Origin: Sinomonas sp. ASV486
GTDB lineage: Bacteria > Actinomycetota > Actinomycetes > Actinomycetales > Micrococcaceae
Direction of reading: 5' to 3'
Length of the DNA: 64,000 nucleotides
Assembly (NCBI RefSeq): GCF_030908215.1
Contig: NZ_JAVFJK010000013.1
Span: 5,528-69,527 of the forward strand
The notes beneath the pieces were generated by a model, which saw nothing but the letters and a program-made list of their open reading frames with translations, ran no database searches and had not been told where the DNA came from. Positions 44,889-52,631 of this stretch are shown piece after piece. The translations under genes were made by a program, and so were the position numbers. Every line of letters starts with the position of its first letter. The first letter of the stretch is position 1.

Positions 44889-45260
44889 ATGGGTGAGGTC
44901 ACCGACTATCTCGCAACCCTCGACGGTCCCGACGCGGCCGCCGTGAGGCACGTGTACGACGTCGCCCGCGAGATCGCGCCCGAGGCAACCGAGGGACGCA
45001 GCTATGGCATGGCTGCCCTGCTCTGGCATGGCAAGGGGTATGCGAGTGCGATCGTGACGAAGAATCACCTCTCGCTGTTCCCTTTCAGCGGCCACGTCCT
45101 CGAGGGCGTCGGCGACCGCTTGGGCGACTTCGACTGGGCCAAGGGCACGCTTCGGTTCTCCCCCGGGCATCCCGTCCCCGACGAGATCCTGCGCGACATC
45201 TTCAGGGCCCGGATCGTCGAGATCGAGTCGAAGCTCAAGAAGCCATCGAACGGCGCGTGA
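44889..45260 (+). CDS. DUF1801/YdhG-type (frataxin-like fold) protein
   Basis: 123 aa. Opens with GEVTDYLATLDGPDAAAVRHVYDVAREIAPEATEGRSYGMAALLWHGKGYASAIVTKNHLSLFPFSG, the DUF1801 fold (helix then sheet with a Tyr/Phe cluster). TLRFSPGHPVPDEILRDIFRARIVEIE follows. Members are often called iron chaperone-like; no biochemical role is established. It stands alone. Confidence 0.85.
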   Translation: MGEVTDYLATLDGPDAAAVRHVYDVAREIAPEATEGRSYGMAALLWHGKGYASAIVTKNHLSLFPFSGHVLEGVGDRLGDFDWAKGTLRFSPGHPVPDEILRDIFRARIVEIESKLKKPSNGA

Positions 45261-45325
45261 CCAGGAGCTTTCCCGCACGCTCTGGACTACCCTCGAACTA
45301 GGCCCCTGTGGCCTTATCGGGGGGT

Positions 45326-46036
45326 ATGCGCGTGGTCGCGGGCATGTGGACCGCCAGGGCGTTTCTGGCGGCGCTGGAGTCCTTGAGCTCGGACGACGAG
45401 CTCAGGAAGTACAAACGCGCGTTTCCTCTGGCCCGTCGCGGCCGTGAACGCTTCCTCGGGGTGGCGATGGCCTCGGTTTCCGAACTCGCGCGGGCCTCGA
45501 CCGGCATGCCGCTCGACGAGGTAGAGAAGCTGCTCGAGAGTCCCTGGCACGAGGCGCGCGCCGGGGCTGTGGGCATCATGGACCTTCAGGCGCGCAACCG
45601 GATGACGACGCCCACGCACCGCCGCGCGCTGTTCGAGCTGTACCTGCGCAGGCATGACCGCATCAATTCGTGGGATCTCGTGGACCGTGCCGCGATCCAC
45701 GTGGTGGGCGGCTACCTCGCTGACAGGTCGCGGGACCCGCTGTACGCGCTCGCCCGCTCCCCCGAGCCGTGCGAGCGCCGGACGGCGATCGTGGCCACCA
45801 TGTACTTCCTCGGTTCCGGAGACACCCACGACCTGTTCGCGATTGCCCGCCTGCTCGCCGACGACCCTGACAGGGAGGTCCAGAAGGCGACGGGCTGGGC
45901 GCTGAGGGCGGCAGGACCGCCCGGGCTCGAGCACTTCCTGGACCAGTGGGCTCCGCGCATGGACCGGGTTGCCCTCCGGTACGCCGTGGAAAAGCTGCCC
46001 AAGGTGACGCGGGAAAGGTACCTCAAGGCCTCCTGA
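45326..46036 (+). CDS. AlkD-type DNA alkylation repair protein
   Basis: 236 aa from ATG 45326; ATG 45344 is an alternative. Helical HEAT-like repeats: FLAALESLSSDDELRKYKRAFPLARRGRERFLGVAMASVSELARAS, HEARAGAVGIMDLQARN, then RALFELYLRRHDRINSWDLVDRAAIHVVGGYLADRSRDPLYALARS, where NSWDLVD is the AlkD DNA-binding/active-site motif (W, D). Removes bulky or positively charged alkyl bases such as 3-methyladenine without base flipping. The tail is TGWALRAAGPPGLEHFLDQWAPRMDRVALRYAVEKLP. Confidence 0.9.
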   Translation: MRVVAGMWTARAFLAALESLSSDDELRKYKRAFPLARRGRERFLGVAMASVSELARASTGMPLDEVEKLLESPWHEARAGAVGIMDLQARNRMTTPTHRRALFELYLRRHDRINSWDLVDRAAIHVVGGYLADRSRDPLYALARSPEPCERRTAIVATMYFLGSGDTHDLFAIARLLADDPDREVQKATGWALRAAGPPGLEHFLDQWAPRMDRVALRYAVEKLPKVTRERYLKAS

Positions 46037-46039
46037 CGT

Positions 46040-46786
46040 TCACTCCGCCCGGCAGGCGGCCAGCAGCTCCCCCGCCTTGTCATGCTCGCCCTGGGTCATC
46101 CAGAGCCCGTACTCTCCCTTGACCTCGACGACGTCCACGGCATATTCGCATCGGAAGGCCTTGTTCGGAGGAAGCCACGTGGCGAGGTCTCCGTCGCCCT
46201 TGTCCTGGTTGGCCTGGCCGTCCGCGGAACGGAGGTTCGCCGGATCGTTGGCGAATTCGAGCCGCTTCTCGGCCGTCCACTGCTGGGCGCCCTTCTGCCA
46301 TGCGTCCGAGAGCGGAACCACATGGTCGATCTGCACATCGGCAGACCGCTCGCCGCGCCTGAACTCGATGGTCTTGCCCGTGTAGGGGTCATGCAGGGTC
46401 CCGGAGAGGACAAGGCAGTTGCGCGTGCCCTCCTTGAAGGTGGGATCCGCGAGGTCGCGCCCGAGGATGTCATTCCGGGTGTCGCAGCCGTTCCGGTCCG
46501 TGTCCGCCCAGGCCTGGCCGAACTGTGCGCGCGTGTAGCCCGTCTTCGGCGCCCGGCCCTTGACCGCGATGGCGTTCAACGACGCCTTCGCGGCCTCGAG
46601 CCGCGCGGCCGGCACTCCTCCGATCTGGGCGTGCACTCCTGGGACCGGGGACTCCAGCCCCGGGACGCGGACGAGCCCCACAAGCCATGCGAAGACGACA
46701 GCTACCAGCGCCGCCGGGAGCACGAAGCCCAGGGCGCCGGATCGGCCCCAGCGGCGCCGGTAGCTGCTTGACGATCGTTCAAGCAT
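46040..46786 (-). CDS. Secreted or membrane-anchored HNH nuclease-like protein
   Basis: 248 aa from ATG 46786 (MLERSSSS); an upstream ATG at 46816 would add ten residues. One N-terminal membrane helix (ALGFVLPAALVAVVFAWLVGLV) precedes an extracytoplasmic domain: TRNDILGRDL, FRRGERSADVQIDHVVPLSDAWQKGAQQW, DPANLRSADGQANQDKGDGDLATWLPPNKAFRCEYAVDVVEVKGEYGLWM. The DHV and the Asn and Asp/Lys residues are the HNH (DUF1524-like) nuclease signature. Outside roles such as DNA scavenging or competitor killing are possible; no immunity gene is seen. It converges with the AlkD-like gene (three bases between stops). Confidence 0.85.
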   Translation of the reverse strand: MLERSSSSYRRRWGRSGALGFVLPAALVAVVFAWLVGLVRVPGLESPVPGVHAQIGGVPAARLEAAKASLNAIAVKGRAPKTGYTRAQFGQAWADTDRNGCDTRNDILGRDLADPTFKEGTRNCLVLSGTLHDPYTGKTIEFRRGERSADVQIDHVVPLSDAWQKGAQQWTAEKRLEFANDPANLRSADGQANQDKGDGDLATWLPPNKAFRCEYAVDVVEVKGEYGLWMTQGEHDKAGELLAACRAE

Positions 46787-46887
46787 GACGAGCCCCCCAC
46801 CCGATGATGACCTCATAGGCTCACCGTAGGCGAAGGCCCCGACATTCTTCGGGCCGCGACCGGACTATGTGGACAACCTCCCGGCGA

Positions 46888-47757
46888 TCAGGAGAAGGCC
46901 ACGTCCTTGGTGGCGTGGTCGTACTCGATGGTGACCGACCCGCCGTCGTGCGCGAGCTCGTGGTTCGCCCCGTTGAAGGTACCGAACGCGCCGTAGTTCT
47001 CATCCCACGAGCGGTTGATCGCGATCTTGAAGGTGTAGTGGCCGGCGGGGAGGTCGACAGTGCGGACCCAGCGGCGCACCTGGGCGTCGAGGCCCATCTG
47101 GACGGCGTCCGGCTGGGGCTCCCAATCCGCGTCGGCCCCCAGATGCGTTCCGAAATCGCCGGCGATGGCGACTGCTTCGGGCTGATCAAGGTCGACGGCG
47201 CCCGGAACATCAGGTACGTCGGTTTCGTCTGCGGGGGCCTGTGCCGCAGCGGGCGCCGGGATCTCTGACGCAGTCGCCTCGATGGGCGCGGCCAGCTGCT
47301 CCGGCTGAGGCGCGGCGACGGTCTCCTTGACTGCCGCGGCCTTCTTCGCGGGGGCCTTCCGCGCGGGCTTCTTCTTCGCGGGCGGCGCTGCGGGAACTGG
47401 GGTATCAGCGGGGACAGGCGTGCCTGAGGCGAGGGCCTCGGCGAGCGCTTCGGCGGTCGGGAAGGCGACGGTAGCGCGGAGGCCGTCCTCGGTGATCGCC
47501 CAACCGGTCCGGCCCTTGACCATCCAGCCTGCCTTGACGAGCTTCGCTGTGGCAGCCGTCAGCGCCTTGTGCCCGCGCGGAATCCCGCCGGCCAGGAGGA
47601 AGGCCTCGGCCTCGTCGAAGGGAACCGCATCCACGGCCGCCGTCAGGACGGCCCGCGCATCCACCTGCTCGTCGGCCCATGCGGCCTCCGCGAGTCCGTC
47701 CAGCACCGCCTTGAGACGGAGTTCGAGCTTTCCTGCCGCGTTCGCGTTCCTGGGCAT
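46888..47757 (-). CDS. Winged-helix-like N-terminus fused to a pullulanase X25-type starch-binding domain
   Basis: 289 aa. Residues 1-100 are helical with a winged-helix flavour (RGHKALTAATAKLVKAGWMVKGRTGWAITEDGLRATVAF). Residues about 110-190 are a Lys/Ala/Pro-rich linker (PAKKKPARKAPAKKAAA) typical of nucleic-acid-associated actinobacterial proteins. The last ~95 residues (PEAVAIAGDFGTHLGADADWEPQPDAVQM...GHYTFKIAINRSWDENYGAFG...TIEYDHATKDVAFS) match the X25/pullulanase-associated beta domain. There is no catalytic domain or signal peptide. Start ATG 47757 has GAGGGGAAGAT upstream. Role unknown; it could tether DNA or another protein to glycogen. Confidence 0.75.
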   Translation of the reverse strand: MPRNANAAGKLELRLKAVLDGLAEAAWADEQVDARAVLTAAVDAVPFDEAEAFLLAGGIPRGHKALTAATAKLVKAGWMVKGRTGWAITEDGLRATVAFPTAEALAEALASGTPVPADTPVPAAPPAKKKPARKAPAKKAAAVKETVAAPQPEQLAAPIEATASEIPAPAAAQAPADETDVPDVPGAVDLDQPEAVAIAGDFGTHLGADADWEPQPDAVQMGLDAQVRRWVRTVDLPAGHYTFKIAINRSWDENYGAFGTFNGANHELAHDGGSVTIEYDHATKDVAFS

Positions 47758-47960
47758 ATCTTCCCCTCGTTGCGTTGCCTGCGGGACCCACATGCTCTCG
47801 GACCCCGTCTCCATGCTGTCCTGTTACTCGCGGGTCGCCACGTCGGTGACCGAGTGTGACGTGCAGAACAGGACTTCTGCCCAGCTTTTCGCGATCGGGT
47901 TTCGCGGAGGTTACAGGGACGCAACGGATTCGTGCCGGTACTCCTCGACGGCAGGCCCAC

Positions 47961-47990
47961 GCCCGTCAGCGGAATGATCCGCCGACGGGC
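47961..47990 (-). terminator. 13-bp hairpin after the DUF4190-like gene
   Basis: GCCCGTC-A-GCGGA, loop ATGA, TCCGC-C-GACGGGC (47961-47990), one mismatch, ten bases past the minus-strand stop at 48001. Confidence 0.65.
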
Positions 47991-48000
47991 GCGGCCAGCG

Positions 48001-48672
48001 TCAGCCCGCAGTTGCGCTGCAGAGCGCCGAGGCCAACGACCCACTGCCCGTCTTCTTGGCGACGCTGTGCCCATCGATGATGATCTCGCAGGACACGGCC
48101 GCGTTCTTGTTCTGGTAGTCCGAGGCCGTCACTGACAGGAGAGCCGAGGCGAATCCCGTCGACGTGACGTCCTTCGACCAGTCGGCAGCGACATCAGTCT
48201 GGCTGGAGCCGTCGGGCGCCCAGTAGTGCACCGTCGCTGCGCCATTCGTGCTCACCTTGTACTCGATCGTGTGCTTCGCGCTCGCCTTGGCGGAGTAGGT
48301 CTCGAGGCTCTTCGACACCGCAGTCGACGCCGACGACACTGCTGCTGCGACCACGACGTTGACGACGACGGCCGTGACGATGGCGATCACGGCGAGCACG
48401 AGCCCGATGATCGCCATGGCCTTCCCGCCCATCCTGCGAACGAGCGAGATCAGCGCACACACCACGCCCGCGATGGCCAGCACGAAGGCCATGACGTTCA
48501 CGATCGGGATGAAGCTGAAGACGAAGGCAAGCGCACCGAGAACGAGCGCGACGATCGCAAGAGCCGAACCGTTGCGCTGCTCACGGGGCCAGACCGGCCC
48601 CTGACCCGCCGGACCGGCAGGCATCCCCTGCGCGCCGGAATCACTGAGCGGCGACGTGGGCGTAGTAGACAT
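48001..48672 (-). CDS. DUF4190-type membrane protein with MmpS-like C-terminal domain
   Basis: 223 aa. A Pro-rich cytoplasmic start is followed by two or three close hydrophobic segments (NGSALAIVALVLGALAFVFSFIPIVNVMAFVLAIAGVVCALISLV; GGKAMAIIGLVLAVIAIVTAVVVNVVVAAAV), the DUF4190 pattern. The ~85-residue tail (TIEYKVSTNGAATVHYWAPDGSSQTDVAADWSKDVTSTGFASALLSVTASDYQ...CEIIIDG) resembles the MmpS extracytoplasmic beta domain. Probably an envelope protein; function unassigned. Terminator at 47961-47990 follows. Confidence 0.75.
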   Translation of the reverse strand: MSTTPTSPLSDSGAQGMPAGPAGQGPVWPREQRNGSALAIVALVLGALAFVFSFIPIVNVMAFVLAIAGVVCALISLVRRMGGKAMAIIGLVLAVIAIVTAVVVNVVVAAAVSSASTAVSKSLETYSAKASAKHTIEYKVSTNGAATVHYWAPDGSSQTDVAADWSKDVTSTGFASALLSVTASDYQNKNAAVSCEIIIDGHSVAKKTGSGSLASALCSATAG

Positions 48673-48805
48673 GGTGTCCCCCTTGGAATGATCTCAGACT
48701 CGCGGTCGCCAGCCCCATGCTGGCGATCCTCCGAGTCGTGATCATGCTGCGCAGGGCGTCCGACATTTCTGCCACCCATCCCCCCACCGTGATGAACATC
48801 ACGGA

Positions 48806-49333
48806 CTAGTGCGAGAAGAGCCCCGTCGCGACGTAGGGGGCGAGCCGTTCCCGCTGCTCCAGGGTGAGCCGCATGAGGCGGCCCGACGCCTCGTCGACAA
48901 AGGCGAGCTGCGTCGTCGCGCGCACGCACTCGTGCCCGTCGACGGGATCGTGCACCACGTAGTCCAGAGTCAGGGCTGCGGCCTTGAGCCCGCTCACCCA
49001 GACGTCCACCCTGGCGGGGACGTTGCGGTAGTCAAGCGGCCGGAGGTAGCGCACGCGATGTTCGACGACGAGTGCGAGCGTCCCGTCGGGCACGGCCGAG
49101 AAGAGCGGGACGAGGGGCTCGACGCCTGCTGCACCCGTGCCGCCAGGAGGGCCGAACGCCGCGATGCGGGCCTCCTCGAGCATGCGCATGATCTCGACGT
49201 TGTTGATGTGCCCATAGGCATCCATGTCTCCCCAGCGCATGGGAACGGCCACGCGGAGCCGCTGGCCGCCGTCGTGCGCCGCGGCGCCAGCCCCCTGGGC
49301 CCGCTGTGGTGATGCCGGGATCTCGCTGCTCAC
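48806..49333 (-). CDS. Acyl-CoA thioesterase (hotdog, 4-hydroxybenzoyl-CoA type)
   Basis: 175 aa. MRWGDMDAYGHINNVEIMRMLEEARIAAFG carries the catalytic Asp of the 4HBT hotdog family (D-x-D-x-x-x-H-x-N). RYLRPLDYRNVPARVDVWVSGLKAAALTLDYVVHDP and CVRATTQLAFVDEASGR follow. Hydrolyses acyl-CoA thioesters in the cytoplasm; substrate not known. The first ~20 residues are Ala/Gly-rich. It is divergent from the flavoprotein gene at 49735. Confidence 0.88.
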   Translation of the reverse strand: MSSEIPASPQRAQGAGAAAHDGGQRLRVAVPMRWGDMDAYGHINNVEIMRMLEEARIAAFGPPGGTGAAGVEPLVPLFSAVPDGTLALVVEHRVRYLRPLDYRNVPARVDVWVSGLKAAALTLDYVVHDPVDGHECVRATTQLAFVDEASGRLMRLTLEQRERLAPYVATGLFSH

Positions 49334-49734
49334 CCCATGGGTCTACCACACGTCGCGACGCCCCGACCCCGAGTGACCGTGGGGGCCGGGGCGCATCGCC
49401 GGGGCGGGTGCCTCTTCTCCCGGCGTGCGGTGCCGCGGGGAACGCCCGGGGCGCTTGGTGCCCCGCCGGCGCCGGCCCCGCGGCTGGCTGTGCGTCTGTC
49501 TGGTGGCTGCTGTGCTGGTGCTGTTCCCCGCAGGACCCAGTGCAATCTCTGGACGTCCCGTCTGAACCGATGGCTCCAGCCTACGGACGCGATCTTGCGG
49601 CGCGGTGTCCCCAGTGTTTAATCGTCGTTTCGCCCTGCACGGCGAGCCGGATCCGCGCGAGTGGGCCCCTAGCCACGACTCGCGCCGGACCCAGCCTTGC
49701 GCGTGGCTAGGATGGGATCAACTCCTCGCTTTAG
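49334..49734. other. 401-base gene-free divergent region
   Basis: Between the divergent thioesterase (minus) and RclA-like (plus) genes. ORFs here are low-complexity Arg/Pro. Structured GC-rich sequence lies at 49433-49483, where CCGCGGGG and CCCCGCGG flank smaller inverted repeats. A possible -10 (TAGGAT, 49708-49713) lies about 20 bases before the GTG at 49735, so the plus-strand leader may be very short. Confidence 0.4.
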
Positions 49735-51177
49735 GTGGTGCCAACGGTGGACGTGCTCGAATTCGACGACGTGGTGATCGGTTTCGGCAAGGGTGGCAAG
49801 ACGCTCGCTGGCGTTCTCGGCCGCGCTGGCCGCCGGGTCGCCGTCGTCGAGCAGTCCGAGCAGATGTACGGCGGCACGTGCGTCAACATCGGCTGCGTGC
49901 CCACGAAGGCTCTCGTCTACGCCGCCCACTTGGGTCACGACGGGGATGACGCCGCGCACTACACCGACTCGATCGCTCAGAAGGACGCCTTGACGGCGAA
50001 GCTCCGCGCCGCCAACTTCACGATGCTCGACTCCGTGGACACCATCACGGTCATCACCGCCCGGGCAGAGTTCGTCGGGCCAAAGCGCGTGCGGCTGAGC
50101 GCCGGCACGGACGAGCGGGAGCTGACCGCCGAGCGGTTCTACCTCAACACCGGATCGCTCCCCGCCGTGCCGGACATCCCCGGCGCCTCCGAGGGCGGGC
50201 ACGTCCTGAGCCCGCGGATCCACACGTCCACCGAGCTCATCTCCGAGTCGAATCTCCCGGGCCGCCTCGTGATTGTGGGCGGCGGGTACATCGCCTACGA
50301 GTTCGCCTCGATGTACGCCGCCTTCGGCTCCGAGGTCACGGTGGTGGACCGCTCCCCCATCCCGCTCAAGCACGAGGACCGCGACGTCGCCGCGGCGGTC
50401 GCATCGGCGCTGACGGGCGACGGCGTGCGGTTCCTCCAGGGCGCCCGTGTCACCGGGGTCGCCGAATCCGGCGAGACAGGCGTCCCCGCGCACGACGGCG
50501 CGCTCGCTCCGGCCCTCGTGGGAGTCGCCACCGCTTCCGGTCCGATCACGATCGAAGCCGACGCGGTGCTCCTTGCTCTCGGACGCAGCCCGGCTACGGC
50601 GGGGCTGGGCCTCGACAAGGCGGGGGTCGAGACGGACGGGCGGGGCGCCGTCGTCGTCGACGAACGCCTGCGCACCACGGCACCGGACGTGTGGGCGCTC
50701 GGCGACGTCAACGGCGGCCCGCAGCACACCTACGTCTCGCTCGACGACCACCGAATCGTCCTCTCCCAGGTGGCTGGCGGCCCCGAGCGCACCACGGCGG
50801 ACCGCCGGACCATCCCGACGACCACGTTCGTCACGCCCCCCATGTCCCGCGTGGGCCTCACCGAGGGAGAGGCCCGGGCGCAGGCCGACGAGCACGGCTG
50901 GGACGTGGGCGTCGCGTCGAAAGAGGTTGCGAAGATCGCTGCGATGCCCCGGCCGAAGATCGTCCGCGACCCGCGCGGCCTCATCAAACTCGTGGTCGAC
51001 CGGAAGACCGAGACCGTTCTCGGCGCCACGCTGTTCTGCGTGGACTCGCAGGAGATCGTCAACCTCGTCTCCTTCGCGATGGACCATGGCCTGCCCTACA
51101 CCGCGCTGAGGGACCGGATGTACACGCACCCGTCGTCCTCCGAGGCGCTCAACGAGGTGCTCGGCACGATCGTCTGA
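49735..51177 (+). CDS. FAD-dependent pyridine nucleotide-disulfide oxidoreductase (RclA-like)
   Basis: 480 aa. FAD motif VIGFGKGGKTLAGVLGRAGRRVAVVEQ (GxGxxG relaxed), the redox disulfide C49-x4-C54 in GGTCVNIGCVPTKAL, the NAD(P) motif VIVGGGYIAYEFASMYAAFGSEVTVVD, second FAD motif DVWALGDVNGG, and the C-terminal interface HPSSSEALNE (His of the catalytic pair; the usual T is S). This combination matches RclA-type hypothiocyanous-acid reductases and mercuric-reductase relatives. A PPOX gene follows at 54 bases. GTG 49735 is the most upstream of three GTG candidates. Confidence 0.88.
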   Translation: MVPTVDVLEFDDVVIGFGKGGKTLAGVLGRAGRRVAVVEQSEQMYGGTCVNIGCVPTKALVYAAHLGHDGDDAAHYTDSIAQKDALTAKLRAANFTMLDSVDTITVITARAEFVGPKRVRLSAGTDERELTAERFYLNTGSLPAVPDIPGASEGGHVLSPRIHTSTELISESNLPGRLVIVGGGYIAYEFASMYAAFGSEVTVVDRSPIPLKHEDRDVAAAVASALTGDGVRFLQGARVTGVAESGETGVPAHDGALAPALVGVATASGPITIEADAVLLALGRSPATAGLGLDKAGVETDGRGAVVVDERLRTTAPDVWALGDVNGGPQHTYVSLDDHRIVLSQVAGGPERTTADRRTIPTTTFVTPPMSRVGLTEGEARAQADEHGWDVGVASKEVAKIAAMPRPKIVRDPRGLIKLVVDRKTETVLGATLFCVDSQEIVNLVSFAMDHGLPYTALRDRMYTHPSSSEALNEVLGTIV

Positions 51178-51231
51178 CCAATTGTCTGACCACCAGATGT
51201 CGGCCGCCGTGCCGGAAGAGAGGGGAACACG

Positions 51232-51678
51232 ATGCTGTTCGACCACAACAACGATGAGCCGATCCGAGTCCTGACCGACGCCGAGAGCTGGGAGCTCCTC
51301 GACAACGCCCGCCACGGGCGCCTTGCCACGGCCGCTGCCGGCGAGCTGGACATCGTACCGATCAACTTCAGGGCCTCCGGCGGGAAGCTGTACCTGAAGA
51401 CGACCCCCGGCACGAAGCTCGCGGAGCTGACGATCCATCCGCAGGTGGCCTTCGAGGCGGATGGGATCCTCCAGGATGAGGCCTGGAGCGTAGTGGTCAA
51501 GGGAACGGCCCGGGTGCTCGAGCACGCCGACGAGATCGCGGCCGCCGAGGCGGTCGGCGTCGAGACCTGGCTGCCTACACCCAAGACCGTGTACGTCGAG
51601 CTGGCACCCACAACGATCGCGGGCCGGCACTTCCTGCTCGGCGCCGAGCCCGAGCAGACGACGGCGCGGGACTACTGA
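51232..51678 (+). CDS. Pyridoxamine 5'-phosphate oxidase-family (split beta-barrel) protein
   Basis: 148 aa. EPIRVLTDAESWELLDNARHGRLATAAAGELDIVPINFRASGGKLYLKTTPGTKLAELTIHPQVAFEADGI is the PPOX-fold N-terminus of the flavin- or F420-binding family (class 2 type). VKGTARVLEHADEIAAAEAVGVETW and FVELAPTTIAGRHFLLG-like end follow. Such proteins bind FMN or F420 and reduce small molecules; the pairing with the RclA-like flavoprotein suggests a redox-stress unit. GAGAGGGGAAC precedes ATG 51232. Confidence 0.88.
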   Translation: MLFDHNNDEPIRVLTDAESWELLDNARHGRLATAAAGELDIVPINFRASGGKLYLKTTPGTKLAELTIHPQVAFEADGILQDEAWSVVVKGTARVLEHADEIAAAEAVGVETWLPTPKTVYVELAPTTIAGRHFLLGAEPEQTTARDY

Positions 51679-51680
51679 CA

Positions 51681-51703
51681 CTCGGCGCCCAACCGGCGCC
51701 GAG
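51681..51703 (+). terminator. 9-bp perfect hairpin after PPOX gene
   Basis: CTCGGCGCC, loop CAACC, GGCGCCGAG (51681-51703), starting two bases after the stop at 51678. It separates the redox pair from the IclR gene and so from the chc locus. Confidence 0.7.
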
Positions 51704-51726
51704 GCGGCCCTGAAAGGGGCGAAAAC

Positions 51727-52509
51727 ATGGCCAACTCGCCGTCGGGCGAATCGATGGTGCACCGGATCGTGCGCGTCATCGAGGCGTTCGACGGCGAGCA
51801 CCACACCCTCAGCGCCGCGGAGCTCGCGCGACGCTCAGGGCTCCCGAGCAGCACCGCGTACAGGATCGTCGACGAGCTGCTCGCCGAGTCGGTCCTGGAC
51901 CGCGACGGCCAGCGGCTGCGCCTCGGGACCCGGCTGTGGGAGCTCGTCTCCCGCGGATCCAAGGTTCTGGGCCTGCGCGAGGCCGCGCTGCCCTTCATGG
52001 AGGACGTCCAGTCCGTGGTCGGGCACCACACGACGCTCGGTGTCGTCGACCAACAGGACGTGCTCTACATCGAGCGGATCGGGTCCAGCGAGTCCGCCGT
52101 CAACATCACCCGGGTCGCGGGGCGCCTGCCCATCCACGCGACGTCGACCGGACTCGTCCTGACCGCGTTCGGCCCGGTCGACGCCCAAGAGACTTTCCTG
52201 CGACGGCGCCTCCCGAAGCTCACGGACACCACTGTCACCGACCCGGACGAGCTGCGGCGCCAGCTCGCCGAGATCCGCCGCTCCGGGTACTGCGTCATGC
52301 CCGGCACGATCGTGCCGGAGTCTACGGGGGTGGCGGTCCCGGTCTTCAACGCCGACGGGGCCGCAGTCGCGGCCCTGAGCGTGGTCATCCCCCGCGTGAA
52401 CGGACCGGTCCAGACCTCCATTACCGCTCTCCAGACGGCGTCACGCGGCATCTCTCGCGCACTCGGATGGGACGGGACCCTCCGCGACGCCATCCGCCGG
52501 AGCCTCTGA
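51727..52509 (+). CDS. IclR-family regulator upstream of the chc cluster
   Basis: 260 aa. Winged helix (residues about 10-75: HRIVRVIEAFDGEHHTLSAAELARRSGLPSSTAYRIVDELLAESVLDRDGQ) and IclR effector domain (about 80-255: LPFMEDVQSVVGHHTTLGVVDQQDVLYIERIG, GLVLTAFGP, GVAVPVFNADGAAVAALSVVIP). It is paralogous to ChcR (59402) along its whole length: shared ARRSGLP, TAxRIxDELL, REAxLPFMEDVQ and PxTVTDPxxLRR. It lies 122 bases before chcC1, with the operator candidate between them; it may co-regulate chc. It is not part of the characterised chc gene set as I recall it. Confidence 0.87.
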   Translation: MANSPSGESMVHRIVRVIEAFDGEHHTLSAAELARRSGLPSSTAYRIVDELLAESVLDRDGQRLRLGTRLWELVSRGSKVLGLREAALPFMEDVQSVVGHHTTLGVVDQQDVLYIERIGSSESAVNITRVAGRLPIHATSTGLVLTAFGPVDAQETFLRRRLPKLTDTTVTDPDELRRQLAEIRRSGYCVMPGTIVPESTGVAVPVFNADGAAVAALSVVIPRVNGPVQTSITALQTASRGISRALGWDGTLRDAIRRSL

Positions 52510-52539
52510 CCCCCCACCTCCGACCGCCTCCCGAAGCAA

Positions 52540-52558
52540 CTTCCCGATCATTGGGAAG
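52540..52558. promoter_or_regulatory. IclR-type operator candidate at the chcC1 promoter
   Basis: CTTCCC (52540-52545), GATCATT, GGGAAG (52553-52558): perfect 6-bp inverted repeat 74 bases before the chcC1 ATG. The chcAa promoter has a near copy (CTTCCG-N5-CGGAAG, 60491-60507). Two bases after each repeat's right arm region lies GTGATC (52561; 60515), followed by ACACTC and GATGC at both loci. IclR regulators often use TTCC/GGAA-type palindromes. Confidence 0.6.
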
Positions 52559-52631
52559 ATGTGATCCACCGAACACTCTCGGATGCGACGCTCGATTCCA
52601 GCCAGTTCACCGGCTCGAAGGAGAGTCCCCC

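Noticed and set aside
45308-45325. GTG 45308 as the AlkD start
   Set aside because: It would add six residues with no homology; ATG 45326 follows a G-rich stretch and fits better.
49433-49483. Nested GC inverted repeats as an RNA gene
   Set aside because: Only GC-rich arms without a family match; more likely promoter-proximal structure in the divergent region, so kept as a note.
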